Assembly (NCBI RefSeq): GCF_030405905.1
Contig: NZ_JASATW010000004.1
Span: 124,001 to 188,000, forward strand
DNA: 64,000 nt
From: Sphaerothrix gracilis
Lineage (GTDB): Bacteria > Cyanobacteriota > Cyanobacteriia > Phormidesmidales > Phormidesmidaceae
Direction of reading: 5' to 3'
Shown here: piece after piece, positions 35,126 to 44,011 of the stretch
Numbering within the stretch: position 1 is the first letter of the stretch
How the letters are laid out: the number at the start of each line of letters is the position of its first letter
Translations under genes and position numbers: made by a program
The notes under the pieces: generated by a model
Databases searched by the model: none
Told to the model about the DNA's origin: nothing
The model's input: only the letters and a program-made list of their open reading frames with translations

Positions 35126-35279
35126 AAATAGATTTCCTCTCGTATCATCATTGTCAAAACCATTTAGAGACAATGGCTTTGCGTCTAAGCTCGATTAGAA
35201 CCGTCCCTCAAAGGACTGGAAAAATTCAAGCCTAAATTTTGGTTATGCTTGATAGCTGCAGCGGCGGTATCGTGGCGGG

Positions 35280-35654
35280 CTAGCCAACTGTTAGACCGCT
35301 GGTATCGACTTCAGTAGCGCCTTTAACCCGGCCAGCCACGGCTGCCAGCTTGTCAACGATAGCCTGACTGGGGGCCTTTCCTTTCAGCACCACCTGACTG
35401 CTGAGCTGAGCCACATAGACAGTTTCAATATCATCCAGCTCAGGATCTTGATCAAAGGCAACCGCCACCCGCTTAGCTAGACCACTCTGGTCATATTTGC
35501 CGTCAGGGCCAAGACGCTCTAACGGAATGTCCTGCGTCTGAGCCGTGCGAGTATTGACAACCGAATCTTTGTCAGGCTGCTTCACTTTTTGCGCGATCGC
35601 TGCCTGCTGAGCAGCTTTCTCTTCCTTTCCAAAAAGTCGGCTAAACCAGCCCAT
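35280..35654 (-). CDS. BON domain protein
   Basis: Protein of 124 residues. A short helical start (MGWFSRLFGKEEKAAQQAA) precedes a single BON domain (about 55-120: LAKRVAVAFDQDPELDDIETVYVAQLSSQVVLKGKAPSQAIVDKLAAVAGRVKGATEVD) that is typical of LysM/BON and osmotic-stress proteins. No signal peptide or LysM domain is present, so it is probably cytoplasmic or membrane-associated. AAGGGTG lies upstream of the ATG. It is the first gene of the minus-strand island and diverges from the cyclase gene. Confidence 0.85.
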   Translation of the reverse strand: MGWFSRLFGKEEKAAQQAAIAQKVKQPDKDSVVNTRTAQTQDIPLERLGPDGKYDQSGLAKRVAVAFDQDPELDDIETVYVAQLSSQVVLKGKAPSQAIVDKLAAVAGRVKGATEVDTSGLTVG

Positions 35655-35826
35655 ATAAATTCACCCTTAGTTTTTAATCAATAAGCTATTAATAAGCGTT
35701 CTTCTATTAGACAAAATCGAGGCCGTTATTGACTTCCCTCATAGGAGTGAGACTGAGTCAGCCACTGGATATATGCGGACGATCCCGTTCCTCGCTAAGG
35801 TCTAGAAGTTCTGTGCAAGGATAGCT

Positions 35827-36477
35827 ATGTCTCAGCCTTCGACCCAGTGGATCGATATTTCCATGACCATTCACAGCGGCATGGCCTACTGGCCTGACAA
35901 TCCGCCTGTAGAAATTACCTCTAGTCAGTGTATTGCTCACGGCGATGTCTGCAACGTCTCTCAGCTCTCCCTCGGTTCCCACACGGGTACCCACGTAGAC
36001 GCGCTGCGCCACTTCATCAAAGACGACCTCGGTATTGATGCGATGCCGCTGGAAACTACTATCGGCCCGGCCCGCGTAATTGCGATTGAAGATCCAGAGT
36101 CTATCAAAGCGGCGGAACTGAAGCGTCACAATATCAAGTCCGGCGAGCGCTTGTTGTTTAAGACCCGTAACTCTGAGCAGCCTCAGCGGACTGAAGAATT
36201 TATGCCAGATTTTGTCTACATCGCCACGGACGGAGCGGAATATTTGGCCGAGCAGCAGGTACGGCTAGTGGGGGTGGACTATCTCTCGGTGGGCCAGTAT
36301 CAGGGCAACGTGGTTGAGGTACACAAAGCGCTCTTGGGTTCCGGGGTTTGGGCTATTGAGGGGCTGATGCTCAAGGACGTTGCCCCCGGCGACTATGAGC
36401 TGATTTGTTTGCCGATCAAAATTGCCAACGGCGATGCCGGACTAGCCCGCGCTGTCCTCCGACCGCTGATTGGCTAA
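35827..36477 (+). CDS. Cyclase family protein (metal-dependent hydrolase)
   Basis: Protein of 216 residues of the cyclase/KynB-like family. The metal-binding signature HTGTHVDALRH lies at residues 57-67, with GIDAMPLE and the C-terminal IEGLMLKDVAPGDYELICLPIK. Related enzymes hydrolyse formylkynurenine or other amides; the substrate here is unknown. A start with AAGGAT just upstream supports ATG 35827. It stands alone on the plus strand, between two minus-strand blocks. Confidence 0.88.
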   Translation: MSQPSTQWIDISMTIHSGMAYWPDNPPVEITSSQCIAHGDVCNVSQLSLGSHTGTHVDALRHFIKDDLGIDAMPLETTIGPARVIAIEDPESIKAAELKRHNIKSGERLLFKTRNSEQPQRTEEFMPDFVYIATDGAEYLAEQQVRLVGVDYLSVGQYQGNVVEVHKALLGSGVWAIEGLMLKDVAPGDYELICLPIKIANGDAGLARAVLRPLIG

Positions 36478-36481
36478 GCCG

Positions 36482-36967
36482 CTAGATTTCAACAGAAGGG
36501 CGATCGACTGCTCGCTGACCGCCAAAGCGAGCGGCGATGATGTCGTCATAGGTGTCGGCGATGGTCACTACTGACAAGATACAGGTCTGCAGCTCCATTA
36601 GATCCATGTTTTCGCCACCGAGAACGCTTTCGGCAAAAAGCACCTGACCGGCTTCATCCACGTGAAAGGCCCCAAAACGCATCCGCCGATTTTCCAGCAG
36701 TAGAAACTGGAGCAGCTCGCATTCTAGATTGCTGCCCAGAGTGACACAGCTAGTGGCTCGCACAATAGCCAGATCTGCGGTTTCCCAGGGATGAACCTCC
36801 CAGGGCAGTACCTCCACTTCCACCATCGTAGAGCCGTAGAGAATGTCAAACTTGGGCTGATGGGGATGAACACGCAGCGTTTCCTGAAAGAGCTGAGCCT
36901 GAGTGAGGTAGTCGGATACCTTTTTGTGAGTGAGCTGCTGTACCTGGCTGGCAAATTCTATAGACAT
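36482..36967 (-). CDS. YbjN domain protein
   Basis: Protein of 161 residues with the type III secretion chaperone-like fold of the YbjN family: ILYGSTMVEVEVLPWEVHPWE, then ATSCVTLGSNLECELLQFLLLENRRMRFGAFHVDEAGQVLFAESVLGGENMDLMEL. It is soluble, and likely a binding protein or chaperone. I set ATG 36967, eight bases after the DevA stop; a longer frame overlaps DevA. It may be the last gene of the Dev exporter operon. Confidence 0.8.
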   Translation of the reverse strand: MSIEFASQVQQLTHKKVSDYLTQAQLFQETLRVHPHQPKFDILYGSTMVEVEVLPWEVHPWETADLAIVRATSCVTLGSNLECELLQFLLLENRRMRFGAFHVDEAGQVLFAESVLGGENMDLMELQTCILSVVTIADTYDDIIAARFGGQRAVDRPSVEI

Positions 36968-36974
36968 GCAGGCT

Positions 36975-37757
36975 TTACATAATAAACATGCGGCGGTCGA
37001 GGCTCTTAGGATCGTGGGAGCTGACAAAGTTGCTTAAATCCTGATCGGACTCTAAGCGGCCATCCACGAGATTAATAATGCGATCGGCCACGTCGAGGAT
37101 GCGGTTGTCGTGCGTCACCATCAATATGGTGCGCTGCTGCTCTTTAGCTAGCTTTTGCATGAGGGTCACTACGTCGCGGCCCGATTTCTTGTCTAGGGCG
37201 GCGGTGGGTTCGTCAGCCAGGACTAGTCGGGGCTGGTTGACTAAGGCACGGGCGATCGCCACTCGCTGTTTTTGCCCCCCTGAGAGAGAATTGGGTTTGT
37301 AATCGGCTCGATCTTTCAGTCCTAGCTGGGTCAAAATATCGAGGGCCTGTTCATGCTTGGAGTCAAAGTGGCCCAGCAGTTCCACCGCCATTTCTACATT
37401 CTGGGCGGCGGTGAGTGAGGCAAACAGGTTGTGTGACTGAAAGATAAAGCCAATATTGCGCCGTACCTGCACCAGTTGGCGGTTAGCCAGTCCCACCAGT
37501 TCGTGACCTAATACCTGCAGGCTGCCGGAATAGGCAGAGCGTAGGGCCCCAATCAGCGTTAGCAACGTGGTTTTACCCGATCCCGACGGCCCGGTCATAA
37601 TTACAATCTGACCCGTCGGCAAATCCAGATTGATATCGAACAGTACCTGCTTGCTCAAGTCCCCCTGACCGAAATAGTAGTTGAGGCCACGTACTTGGAC
37701 AGCCAATGAGGCCCCCGCCGCTGCCGGCGAGCCTTCTATTACAGTGACTTTGCTCAT
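36975..37757 (-). CDS. devA: DevA-type ABC transporter ATP-binding protein
   Basis: ATPase of 260 residues with Walker A GPSGSGKTT, signature LSGGQKQR, Walker B LVLADEPTA and the switch His in MVTHD. It belongs to the DevA group that powers heterocyst glycolipid and other lipid or metabolite exporters with DevB and DevC. The ATG overlaps the stop of the permease gene (ATGA) and has GGAGG seven bases upstream. This unit has no clear heterocyst context, so the cargo is unknown. Confidence 0.92.
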   Translation of the reverse strand: MSKVTVIEGSPAAAGASLAVQVRGLNYYFGQGDLSKQVLFDINLDLPTGQIVIMTGPSGSGKTTLLTLIGALRSAYSGSLQVLGHELVGLANRQLVQVRRNIGFIFQSHNLFASLTAAQNVEMAVELLGHFDSKHEQALDILTQLGLKDRADYKPNSLSGGQKQRVAIARALVNQPRLVLADEPTAALDKKSGRDVVTLMQKLAKEQQRTILMVTHDNRILDVADRIINLVDGRLESDQDLSNFVSSHDPKSLDRRMFIM

Positions 37758-38932
37758 CCAAATACCTCCGCGGGGTCAGTGGACTGGACTTTGCGCACCG
37801 CGATCGCCCCAGAAATTAAGCACATGACAAACGTCATGCCGTAGATCATGACAATCCGCTGCAGCGTCATCTGAAACAGCAGTCCGGTTGCCTGCCCTGC
37901 CAGGTTGTAGACCAAAGTTGCCACTAAAAATCCAGGAACAAATCCCAGTAGCGACAGTACCAGTGCCTCTTGCATGACGATGCCAAACAGAAAGCTGTTT
38001 TTGTAGCCCATTGCCTTTAATGTGGCATATTCCGCCCAGTGATCGGCTACGTCGGTGTAGAGAATCTGATAGACCAGGATAATCCCTACCACAAACCCCA
38101 TCGTGGTGAGCAGGCTAAAGACAAAGCCAATATTAGTGTTTTCCTGCCAGTAAGCTCGTTCTCTAGCCACAAAGCCGTCCGGGCCATCGCGGGGCAAAAT
38201 CAGCACATCGTTGGGAATGCTGTCCTGCAAGACCGCCACCAAGCGATCGATGTTGGTGCCTGGTTCTACTTTGATCAGCCCCACGTCGGCAGTAGCAAAG
38301 CTGCGCTCCTCTTCCTCTGGGCCGCGATCGGCAAAATAGCGCAAAAAGTTGAGATCGCTCATGATCAGGTTGCCGTTGCCAGAGGCAAAGTCAGTCCCCA
38401 AAGAGTAAGTACCGACAATCTGTACCTGCCGCTCAGCCAGTTCCGACTCGATCCCCGTTTGGGTCGGGCCAACTTCGGCGCGGGACTGGGTATCAATAAT
38501 GGCTGTGTTGGGCAGCTTTAGCGGCTCTAAATGAGCCACCACCTCTGGCAGCAGCAGCACCGGATCTTCAAGATTAAAGGCCAATACCCGCACCGGGCGC
38601 GTCTTCTGAGTCTCTGGATTCTTCCAGTTGGCTTCACTGATGTAGATGGGATAGGCATCAGCTACTCCGTCATAGGCTCTGGCCTGGTATAGCCGCCGCC
38701 GGGCAAAGGAAATCGGCACAAACATGTTGGACTTGAGCCGATTCACCATGACAATCTCGCCATTGAGCTGGTTGAGCAGCTGGAGCTGACTGTCGTACAG
38801 GGCGTTCATAAAGCCTGTAAACAGGAACATCAGCAGCACGGCAAAGCCAACGCCGCCCAGGGAAGTCAAAAATTTACGGCGATCGTGAATCAGGTTCAGA
38901 ATGGCGAGGGGCGTCCGTTGCCAAAACCGCAT
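37754..38932 (-). CDS. devC: DevC-type ABC transporter permease (second copy)
   Basis: Permease of 392 residues of the MacB/DevC family: N-terminal helix (about 20-45), a periplasmic domain of about 200 residues, then three helices near 270-390 with the FtsX-like block IILVYQILYTDVADHWAEYATLKAMGYKNS. It has an AGAGG ribosome site before ATG 38932. It follows another DevC-type permease gene by 9 bp, and pairs of such permeases suggest a heterodimer. Its sister at 38942-40090 shares fold and motifs but is clearly diverged. Confidence 0.9.
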   Translation of the reverse strand: MRFWQRTPLAILNLIHDRRKFLTSLGGVGFAVLLMFLFTGFMNALYDSQLQLLNQLNGEIVMVNRLKSNMFVPISFARRRLYQARAYDGVADAYPIYISEANWKNPETQKTRPVRVLAFNLEDPVLLLPEVVAHLEPLKLPNTAIIDTQSRAEVGPTQTGIESELAERQVQIVGTYSLGTDFASGNGNLIMSDLNFLRYFADRGPEEEERSFATADVGLIKVEPGTNIDRLVAVLQDSIPNDVLILPRDGPDGFVARERAYWQENTNIGFVFSLLTTMGFVVGIILVYQILYTDVADHWAEYATLKAMGYKNSFLFGIVMQEALVLSLLGFVPGFLVATLVYNLAGQATGLLFQMTLQRIVMIYGMTFVMCLISGAIAVRKVQSTDPAEVFG

Positions 38933-38941
38933 AGTGACCTC

Positions 38942-40090
38942 TTAAGCAAACACATCTGCCGGATCGGCACTCATGGCCCGCCGCACCGAGATCAGGCCAG
39001 AAAGTCCGCACATCAGCACCGTCAAAATCAAAACAAAGACTACCCGCCCTAAATTCATGCTGACAGGCAGGCTGCCCGCAGTGGCGCTCACCGTCAGCCG
39101 ATACAGCACTAGGGACACTAGCAGCCCTGGCACATATCCCATCAGGGCTAGCAGCGCCGCCTCCTGCAGCACGACCTGAAACAGATAGCTATTGCGATAG
39201 CCCATTGCCTTCAGAGTGGCATATTCCGGCAGGTGATCGCGGATATCGGTATAGAGAATTTGATAGACAATTACTGTGCCAACAATAAAGGAGACAATGA
39301 CGCCCAGGCTAAAGATGAAGCCGATGGAGGTCGTCTGAATCCAAAAGGCGCGATCGCGCTCAATAATTTCTTCCTTAGTCAGCACCAGCACGTCTTCTGG
39401 CAGGTGATCCTGCAGCACTGCCACCGTCCGGTTAATTTCAGCCGTTGGTTCGAGCTTGATTAGCCCCAGATTGATTAAGTCGAGCGGGCGGGGATCAAAA
39501 AAGCGACGAAAATTTTGGTCGCTCATAATTAGGGTGCCATCAGCGGCAAAACCGCCTCCCAGGGTGTACTGACCGCCAATGGTGATGCGGCGGCGATCGG
39601 CCTCGGTTTCTAGACCAGTAGTTTGGGGGCCAAACTCAGGCCGAGACAGACTATCAATCAGCACCACGTTAGGCTGCCGCAAGATTTGTTTAGCCGCTGG
39701 GGTTTGCAGTTCCGGCATCGTAAACACCGGATCTTCCGGGTTGATGCCATAGACAAACAGGGCGCGGCTGATACGGGTTTCTGGGTTGCGCCAGAGCATA
39801 TAGTCGGCATAGAGGGGCATCGTTTCCTCGATGCCAGCAATGCCTGCCGCCTGATAGAGCCGCTCAATGGGAAAAGGCTTGGTGGAGCTAATTTCTAGAG
39901 ACTGGGGCGAAATGAGAAAAATCTCGGCGTTGAACTGGCTGTAAACATTGGTCGCGGTGGTAATCAGCGCCCCTAGAAACCCCAGGTTCATGAAGATCAG
40001 CAGCACCGCGAACGAAACCCCGGCGATCGCGACCAGCAGGCGCGTCCGCTCATGCAGCAGGTTATGCCAGGCCAGGGGAATGCGGTTCAT
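38942..40090 (-). CDS. devC: DevC-type ABC transporter permease (first copy)
   Basis: Permease of 382 residues with the same organisation as the downstream sister: N-terminal helix RLLVAIAGVSFAVLLIFMNLGFLGAL, a periplasmic domain and a C-terminal three-helix block with TVIVYQILYTDIRDHLPEYATLKAMGYRNS. The ATG overlaps the DevB stop (ATGA). The order DevB, DevC, DevC, DevA is expected to give one exporter with two different permeases. Confidence 0.9.
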   Translation of the reverse strand: MNRIPLAWHNLLHERTRLLVAIAGVSFAVLLIFMNLGFLGALITTATNVYSQFNAEIFLISPQSLEISSTKPFPIERLYQAAGIAGIEETMPLYADYMLWRNPETRISRALFVYGINPEDPVFTMPELQTPAAKQILRQPNVVLIDSLSRPEFGPQTTGLETEADRRRITIGGQYTLGGGFAADGTLIMSDQNFRRFFDPRPLDLINLGLIKLEPTAEINRTVAVLQDHLPEDVLVLTKEEIIERDRAFWIQTTSIGFIFSLGVIVSFIVGTVIVYQILYTDIRDHLPEYATLKAMGYRNSYLFQVVLQEAALLALMGYVPGLLVSLVLYRLTVSATAGSLPVSMNLGRVVFVLILTVLMCGLSGLISVRRAMSADPADVFA

Positions 40091-41271
40091 CCGTCTGCTT
40101 CCACATCGATGATTACATCTACCTGGAGGTTAGTTAGTCCGGCCACAACTTCGCTATCGGTCTCGCTGACGCGGATGCGCACTTCCACCACGCGGGCGTC
40201 GGCGTTGGCAGCGGGATCATCATCTAAAATATCGTTCTTAAAAATTTGCAGCCCCACCTGAGCCACCGTACCGCTGAGAATTTCGTCAAACGCTCCGTTG
40301 CGGCTGACAATTTGAGCGGGCTGGCCGACCTCGACTAGCCCCACATCGGTTTCATAAACTTCAGCCACCACAAACATTTGCTCTGTATTGCCCATCGCCA
40401 TGAGCGGCTCACCCGTAGCGATCGCCTCTCCCGGCTGCACCAGCACGTCTAAAATCTGGCCTGCCTGCGGTGCCCGCACTATCGTCAGCGCTAGCTGAGC
40501 TTCTGCCAGAGCCAAATTCTGCGCCGCTGATTCTACTTTGACCTGAGCCTGAGAAAGCTGGAGTTGGGCTTCAGCCGAACCAATCTGGGCCTCGGCGTTA
40601 CGCATGTCGGTGAGGCGATCGCTTTCGAGCTGAGCGCGGGTAGCGGTGGCACTATTGAGTTCTTCCTGCAGCCGATCCACCTCTGTTTGCTTTTGGTCGA
40701 GTTCTTGCCGGGCGATCGCCCCGCGCTGGTAGAGCTGCCGGAAACGGCTCAAGTCGGTGCGGGCTAAGGCCAAATCCGCTTCTAAACTTTTAATTTTGGC
40801 CGCCTGTGCCGCCACGGCATAGGTCTGGGGCTGATCAAGCTGCTGATAGCGAGTCTGGGCTTCCTGAATTTGGCTCTGGCCGGCATTGGTTTCGGCAGCG
40901 AGCAATGCTTGGGCTTCCGCCAGTTCGCTAGCGGCTAGATCGCGCTGAGCTAAACGCACCTCATACAGATCTAAATAGGCCAGCACCTGCTCTGCTCCTA
41001 CCGTGTCACCTTCGGCTACCAGGACGCGGCTGATCCGCCCCCCTTCAGAAGCAGCTATATCCACCACCCGGCCCTGAGGTTCAATCCGCCCCAGCGCCGC
41101 CACCTTAACCTGCTGGGGCGGGGTCACCACTTCCTCTTCTAAAGCGGCCTGCCGCGATGTAATTAGCGATCGCGCTGTCCAAAACGTCACGCCGCCGACA
41201 AAAATTAGAGCGCCGATGAGCAGCCAAACCAGATTGTTTTTGAAGGGACCTTGCGACTGATTTACGTCCAT
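40087..41271 (-). CDS. devB: DevB-type membrane fusion protein (HlyD family)
   Basis: Periplasmic adaptor of 394 residues. It has an N-terminal membrane anchor (about 12-33), a lipoyl-like half-motif (ALGRIEPQGRVVDIAASEGGRISRVLVAEGDTVG), a long coiled-coil hairpin (about 100-250, rich in Gln and Ala) and a beta-barrel/membrane-proximal C-terminal part. DevB links the inner-membrane DevCA complex to TolC. It is the first gene of the exporter operon. The sequence just upstream is interrupted by an N-gap, so its true promoter is the region after 41988. Confidence 0.9.
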   Translation of the reverse strand: MDVNQSQGPFKNNLVWLLIGALIFVGGVTFWTARSLITSRQAALEEEVVTPPQQVKVAALGRIEPQGRVVDIAASEGGRISRVLVAEGDTVGAEQVLAYLDLYEVRLAQRDLAASELAEAQALLAAETNAGQSQIQEAQTRYQQLDQPQTYAVAAQAAKIKSLEADLALARTDLSRFRQLYQRGAIARQELDQKQTEVDRLQEELNSATATRAQLESDRLTDMRNAEAQIGSAEAQLQLSQAQVKVESAAQNLALAEAQLALTIVRAPQAGQILDVLVQPGEAIATGEPLMAMGNTEQMFVVAEVYETDVGLVEVGQPAQIVSRNGAFDEILSGTVAQVGLQIFKNDILDDDPAANADARVVEVRIRVSETDSEVVAGLTNLQVDVIIDVEADG

Positions 41272-41278
41272 ACTGCCT
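40579..41278. repeat. 700 bp copy A of a near-identical direct repeat (devB 5' part)
   Basis: Aligns base by base to 41289-41988 with two differences that I found (ACTATTG versus GCTATTG and GATCCAC versus GATCTAC), both synonymous. It covers the first 231 codons of devB plus seven bases upstream, and ends exactly at the N-gap. Confidence 0.95.
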
Positions 41279-41288
41279 NNNNNNNNNN
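41279..41288. other. Assembly gap of ten N
   Basis: A run of ten N joins two contigs. A fixed ten-base gap is normally a placeholder of unknown length. Confidence 0.98.
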
Positions 41289-41981
41289 ACCAATCTGGGC
41301 CTCGGCGTTACGCATGTCGGTGAGGCGATCGCTTTCGAGCTGAGCGCGGGTAGCGGTGGCGCTATTGAGTTCTTCCTGCAGCCGATCTACCTCTGTTTGC
41401 TTTTGGTCGAGTTCTTGCCGGGCGATCGCCCCGCGCTGGTAGAGCTGCCGGAAACGGCTCAAGTCGGTGCGGGCTAAGGCCAAATCCGCTTCTAAACTTT
41501 TAATTTTGGCCGCCTGTGCCGCCACGGCATAGGTCTGGGGCTGATCAAGCTGCTGATAGCGAGTCTGGGCTTCCTGAATTTGGCTCTGGCCGGCATTGGT
41601 TTCGGCAGCGAGCAATGCTTGGGCTTCCGCCAGTTCGCTAGCGGCTAGATCGCGCTGAGCTAAACGCACCTCATACAGATCTAAATAGGCCAGCACCTGC
41701 TCTGCTCCTACCGTGTCACCTTCGGCTACCAGGACGCGGCTGATCCGCCCCCCTTCAGAAGCAGCTATATCCACCACCCGGCCCTGAGGTTCAATCCGCC
41801 CCAGCGCCGCCACCTTAACCTGCTGGGGCGGGGTCACCACTTCCTCTTCTAAAGCGGCCTGCCGCGATGTAATTAGCGATCGCGCTGTCCAAAACGTCAC
41901 GCCGCCGACAAAAATTAGAGCGCCGATGAGCAGCCAAACCAGATTGTTTTTGAAGGGACCTTGCGACTGATTTACGTCCAT
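41289..41981 (-). CDS. devB: Partial devB copy next to assembly gap
   Basis: Encodes 231 residues identical to the N-terminus of the DevB at 40087-41271 and is cut by the N-gap. It runs from ATG 41981 without disruption. The simplest reading is that the two contigs overlap and only one devB exists, which makes this copy the gene's real 5' end. A true tandem duplicate with a missing middle cannot be ruled out from the sequence. Confidence 0.8.
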
Positions 41982-41988
41982 ACTGCCT
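41289..41988. repeat. 700 bp copy B of the direct repeat
   Basis: Matches 40579-41278. It starts at the first base after the N-gap and stops matching at 41988, where this copy continues into the real upstream sequence. Confidence 0.95.
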
Positions 41989-42064
41989 GTATCAGTCAGT
42001 TATGTTGATAGCTAGTTACTACAGGGCTGGCGCTCTGTCACAGTTCATCTTAGATCAGTAAGCC

Positions 42065-43018
42065 TCAGGGCGATCTCACCAACTGCATTAGCGTCACCTC
42101 CCACACCAAACGCGGCTGCACAAAGCCCCGCAGGTGTCGTCGGGCCTGTTCTAGCTGCTGCAGCCAGGGAATAGCCTCAGCCGCGATCGCCCGCCAGTAC
42201 TGATGCTGCAGATAGTCTATAAGCCAGAGCTGCGACTCTACATCTAGGGTTTTGGCAATCTGACGGCCTAACTCTAGCGCCTGTCGCAGGGTGGCCGGAG
42301 GCCGCTGCAAAGTCTGCAGCAGTTCTCTGGGAATTGTCTGCATTTGCTGCCAGCAGGCGATCGCCTGTCCGGGACTGCCCTGGGCGATCGCTAAAATCTC
42401 CGGTTGGGCCAGCACCTCGGTCTGATTTACCTGAGCCAGCACCTGCTGCATCTGACTGCTGCTGAGACGGTGGAAGGGAATTTGCTGACAGCGGGAGACT
42501 AAGGTTGGCAGCAACGTACTGCTATCTGGCGCTAGCAGAATTAGGGTTGCCCGCCCTGGCTCCTCTAGGGTTTTGAGTAAACCATTAGCGGCAGACTCTG
42601 CCATCGTCTCAGCCTGTTCAATCACCACGACCGCTCGCTCTGCCTCCAGCGGCGGTCGGCTCAAATAACGGGCAATCTCCCGGACTTGCTCTAAGCGAAT
42701 CTGAGGCGGACTTTTGCGTTTCAGCCCCAGCGTCTCAGCTTCAGTCGCCGTTACCCGCTTGCCCTGATGCAGATAGGTTGGCTCCACCCACAGCAAATCA
42801 GGATGGCTGCGCTGCTGAATGCGGTGACGCACCGGCGCTCCGTTTCTAGGGGAAACCAGAAGCTGCTCGGCTAGAGCCGTCGCGGCCAAGCTGCGACCAA
42901 CCCCTTCCGGCCCGGCAAACAAGTAGGCAGGGGCGATCTGCTGCTGGGCAATGGCCCGCTCTAGGAGTTCAACCGCTTGGGACTGGCCGATGAGGGCCGC
43001 GAAGGCAGAGGATACCAC
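42065..43018 (-). CDS. holB: DNA polymerase III delta-prime subunit
   Basis: Clamp-loader subunit of 317 residues: AAA+ core with FALIGQSQAVELLERAI-type start (FAALIGQSQAVELL), a modified Walker A GPEGVGRS (Lys changed to Arg, as expected for a non-hydrolysing delta-prime), AVVVIEQAETMAESAANGLLKTLEEPGRATLILLAPDSSTLLPTLVSRCQQIPF. The zinc ribbon Cys residues of E. coli HolB are absent. The start is GTG 43018. Its 5' end overlaps the tmk 3' end by 58 bases. Confidence 0.92.
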   Translation of the reverse strand: MVSSAFAALIGQSQAVELLERAIAQQQIAPAYLFAGPEGVGRSLAATALAEQLLVSPRNGAPVRHRIQQRSHPDLLWVEPTYLHQGKRVTATEAETLGLKRKSPPQIRLEQVREIARYLSRPPLEAERAVVVIEQAETMAESAANGLLKTLEEPGRATLILLAPDSSTLLPTLVSRCQQIPFHRLSSSQMQQVLAQVNQTEVLAQPEILAIAQGSPGQAIACWQQMQTIPRELLQTLQRPPATLRQALELGRQIAKTLDVESQLWLIDYLQHQYWRAIAAEAIPWLQQLEQARRHLRGFVQPRLVWEVTLMQLVRSP

Positions 43019-43707
43019 TGGCTCAGCTTCTCTTGCAAAATGGACTGAATCTGCTGGGCGATCGCCGCTGCTTCTCTATCGGCAGCAATGACCGCTGTGA
43101 GCGCATCCCTTTGAGCCAGTACCTCAAAGCCCTGCTGTACTCGGCGATGAAAGCTCAAATCAGCTTGCTCTATTCTATCGGCTAGCCCCCGCCGCTGGGT
43201 ACGCGCCAAACCAACTTCCGCCTCTAGCTGTAGCCACAGCGTTAAATCACTGCTAATACCGCCAGTTGCGATCTGATTGAGCTGTTTCACTAGGGCCAGA
43301 TCAAGGCCCCGGCCATATCCTTGATAGGCCAGAGTTGAACCGGTAAAGCGATCGCACAGGACTAAATAGCCTGCCTGGAGCCAAGGACGGATCTGTTCAT
43401 CTACGTGCTGAGCGCGATCGGCAGCATAGAGCAATAATTCTGTCGTCGGCTGAATTTGGGCTTCATCCTGAGGCTGTAGCAAAATTTGCCGTAGCTGCAG
43501 TCCCAGCGCCGTTCCCCCCGGCTGCCGAGTTTTGACGACGCCCGCCACCAAGTTGGCTGCTTTTAGCGCCTGTAGCTCCGGGCTGTTCTGCAGCCAGTCA
43601 AATAAAAGATTGAGCTGCGTTGTTTTACCACAGCCTTCAATGCCTTCAAAAACAATTAATTTCCCCAAGATTTCTGCCCCAAAAGCTTTAAGCACGCTAG
43701 GATTCAA
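42961..43707 (-). CDS. tmk: Thymidylate kinase
   Basis: dTMP kinase of up to 248 residues: P-loop FEGIEGCGKTTQ, TRQPGGT, the DRF motif in LCDRFTGSTLAYQGYGRG and the LID region. It phosphorylates dTMP for DNA synthesis. The start is uncertain: TTG 43707 gives the longest product, while a TTG at 43668 (just before GKLIVFEG) gives the usual short start. It overlaps holB by 58 bases, consistent with an operon. Confidence 0.92.
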   Translation of the reverse strand: MNPSVLKAFGAEILGKLIVFEGIEGCGKTTQLNLLFDWLQNSPELQALKAANLVAGVVKTRQPGGTALGLQLRQILLQPQDEAQIQPTTELLLYAADRAQHVDEQIRPWLQAGYLVLCDRFTGSTLAYQGYGRGLDLALVKQLNQIATGGISSDLTLWLQLEAEVGLARTQRRGLADRIEQADLSFHRRVQQGFEVLAQRDALTAVIAADREAAAIAQQIQSILQEKLSQWYPLPSRPSSASPKRLNS

Positions 43708-44011
43708 CCGCTACTGGCAGTGAAAACAGTAAAATCATGAAGATTGCAATACCGTTAAAGGTCAGTAACTTTACAGGCAAAAGCGCTCCAGCCGCTTAGT
43801 TTAGCCTAAAATCAGTTTCAGAATTTCCTGAGGCGGTATCGTTTTTTGGAAAAATATGGGTAGATACAGGTTTGTTGTATCCAGTAATAAAGCGTTAGTG
43901 TTGAAGACGTAGAGTGGAGCATATTATCTCCTCTGCTGTCCGTCAAGCCCTCAAGGCTAGGTGACAGCCTGTTTCCTGAGTTAGATGATTTTGTTGATAT
44001 TCCAGATTCTT
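43708..44011. other. Intergenic region with leader hairpin
   Basis: Divergent region of 304 bp between tmk and the small conserved gene. An imperfect hairpin (CTGTC/GACAG with inner AGCC/GGCT) spans 43936-43967, about 45 bases before ATG 44012, in the likely leader. No frame inside is supported. Confidence 0.45.

Noticed and set aside
41262..41981. Second devB as a real tandem gene
   Set aside because: Its 3' end is the N-gap and the 700 bp repeat ends exactly at the gap, so an unmerged contig overlap is more likely.
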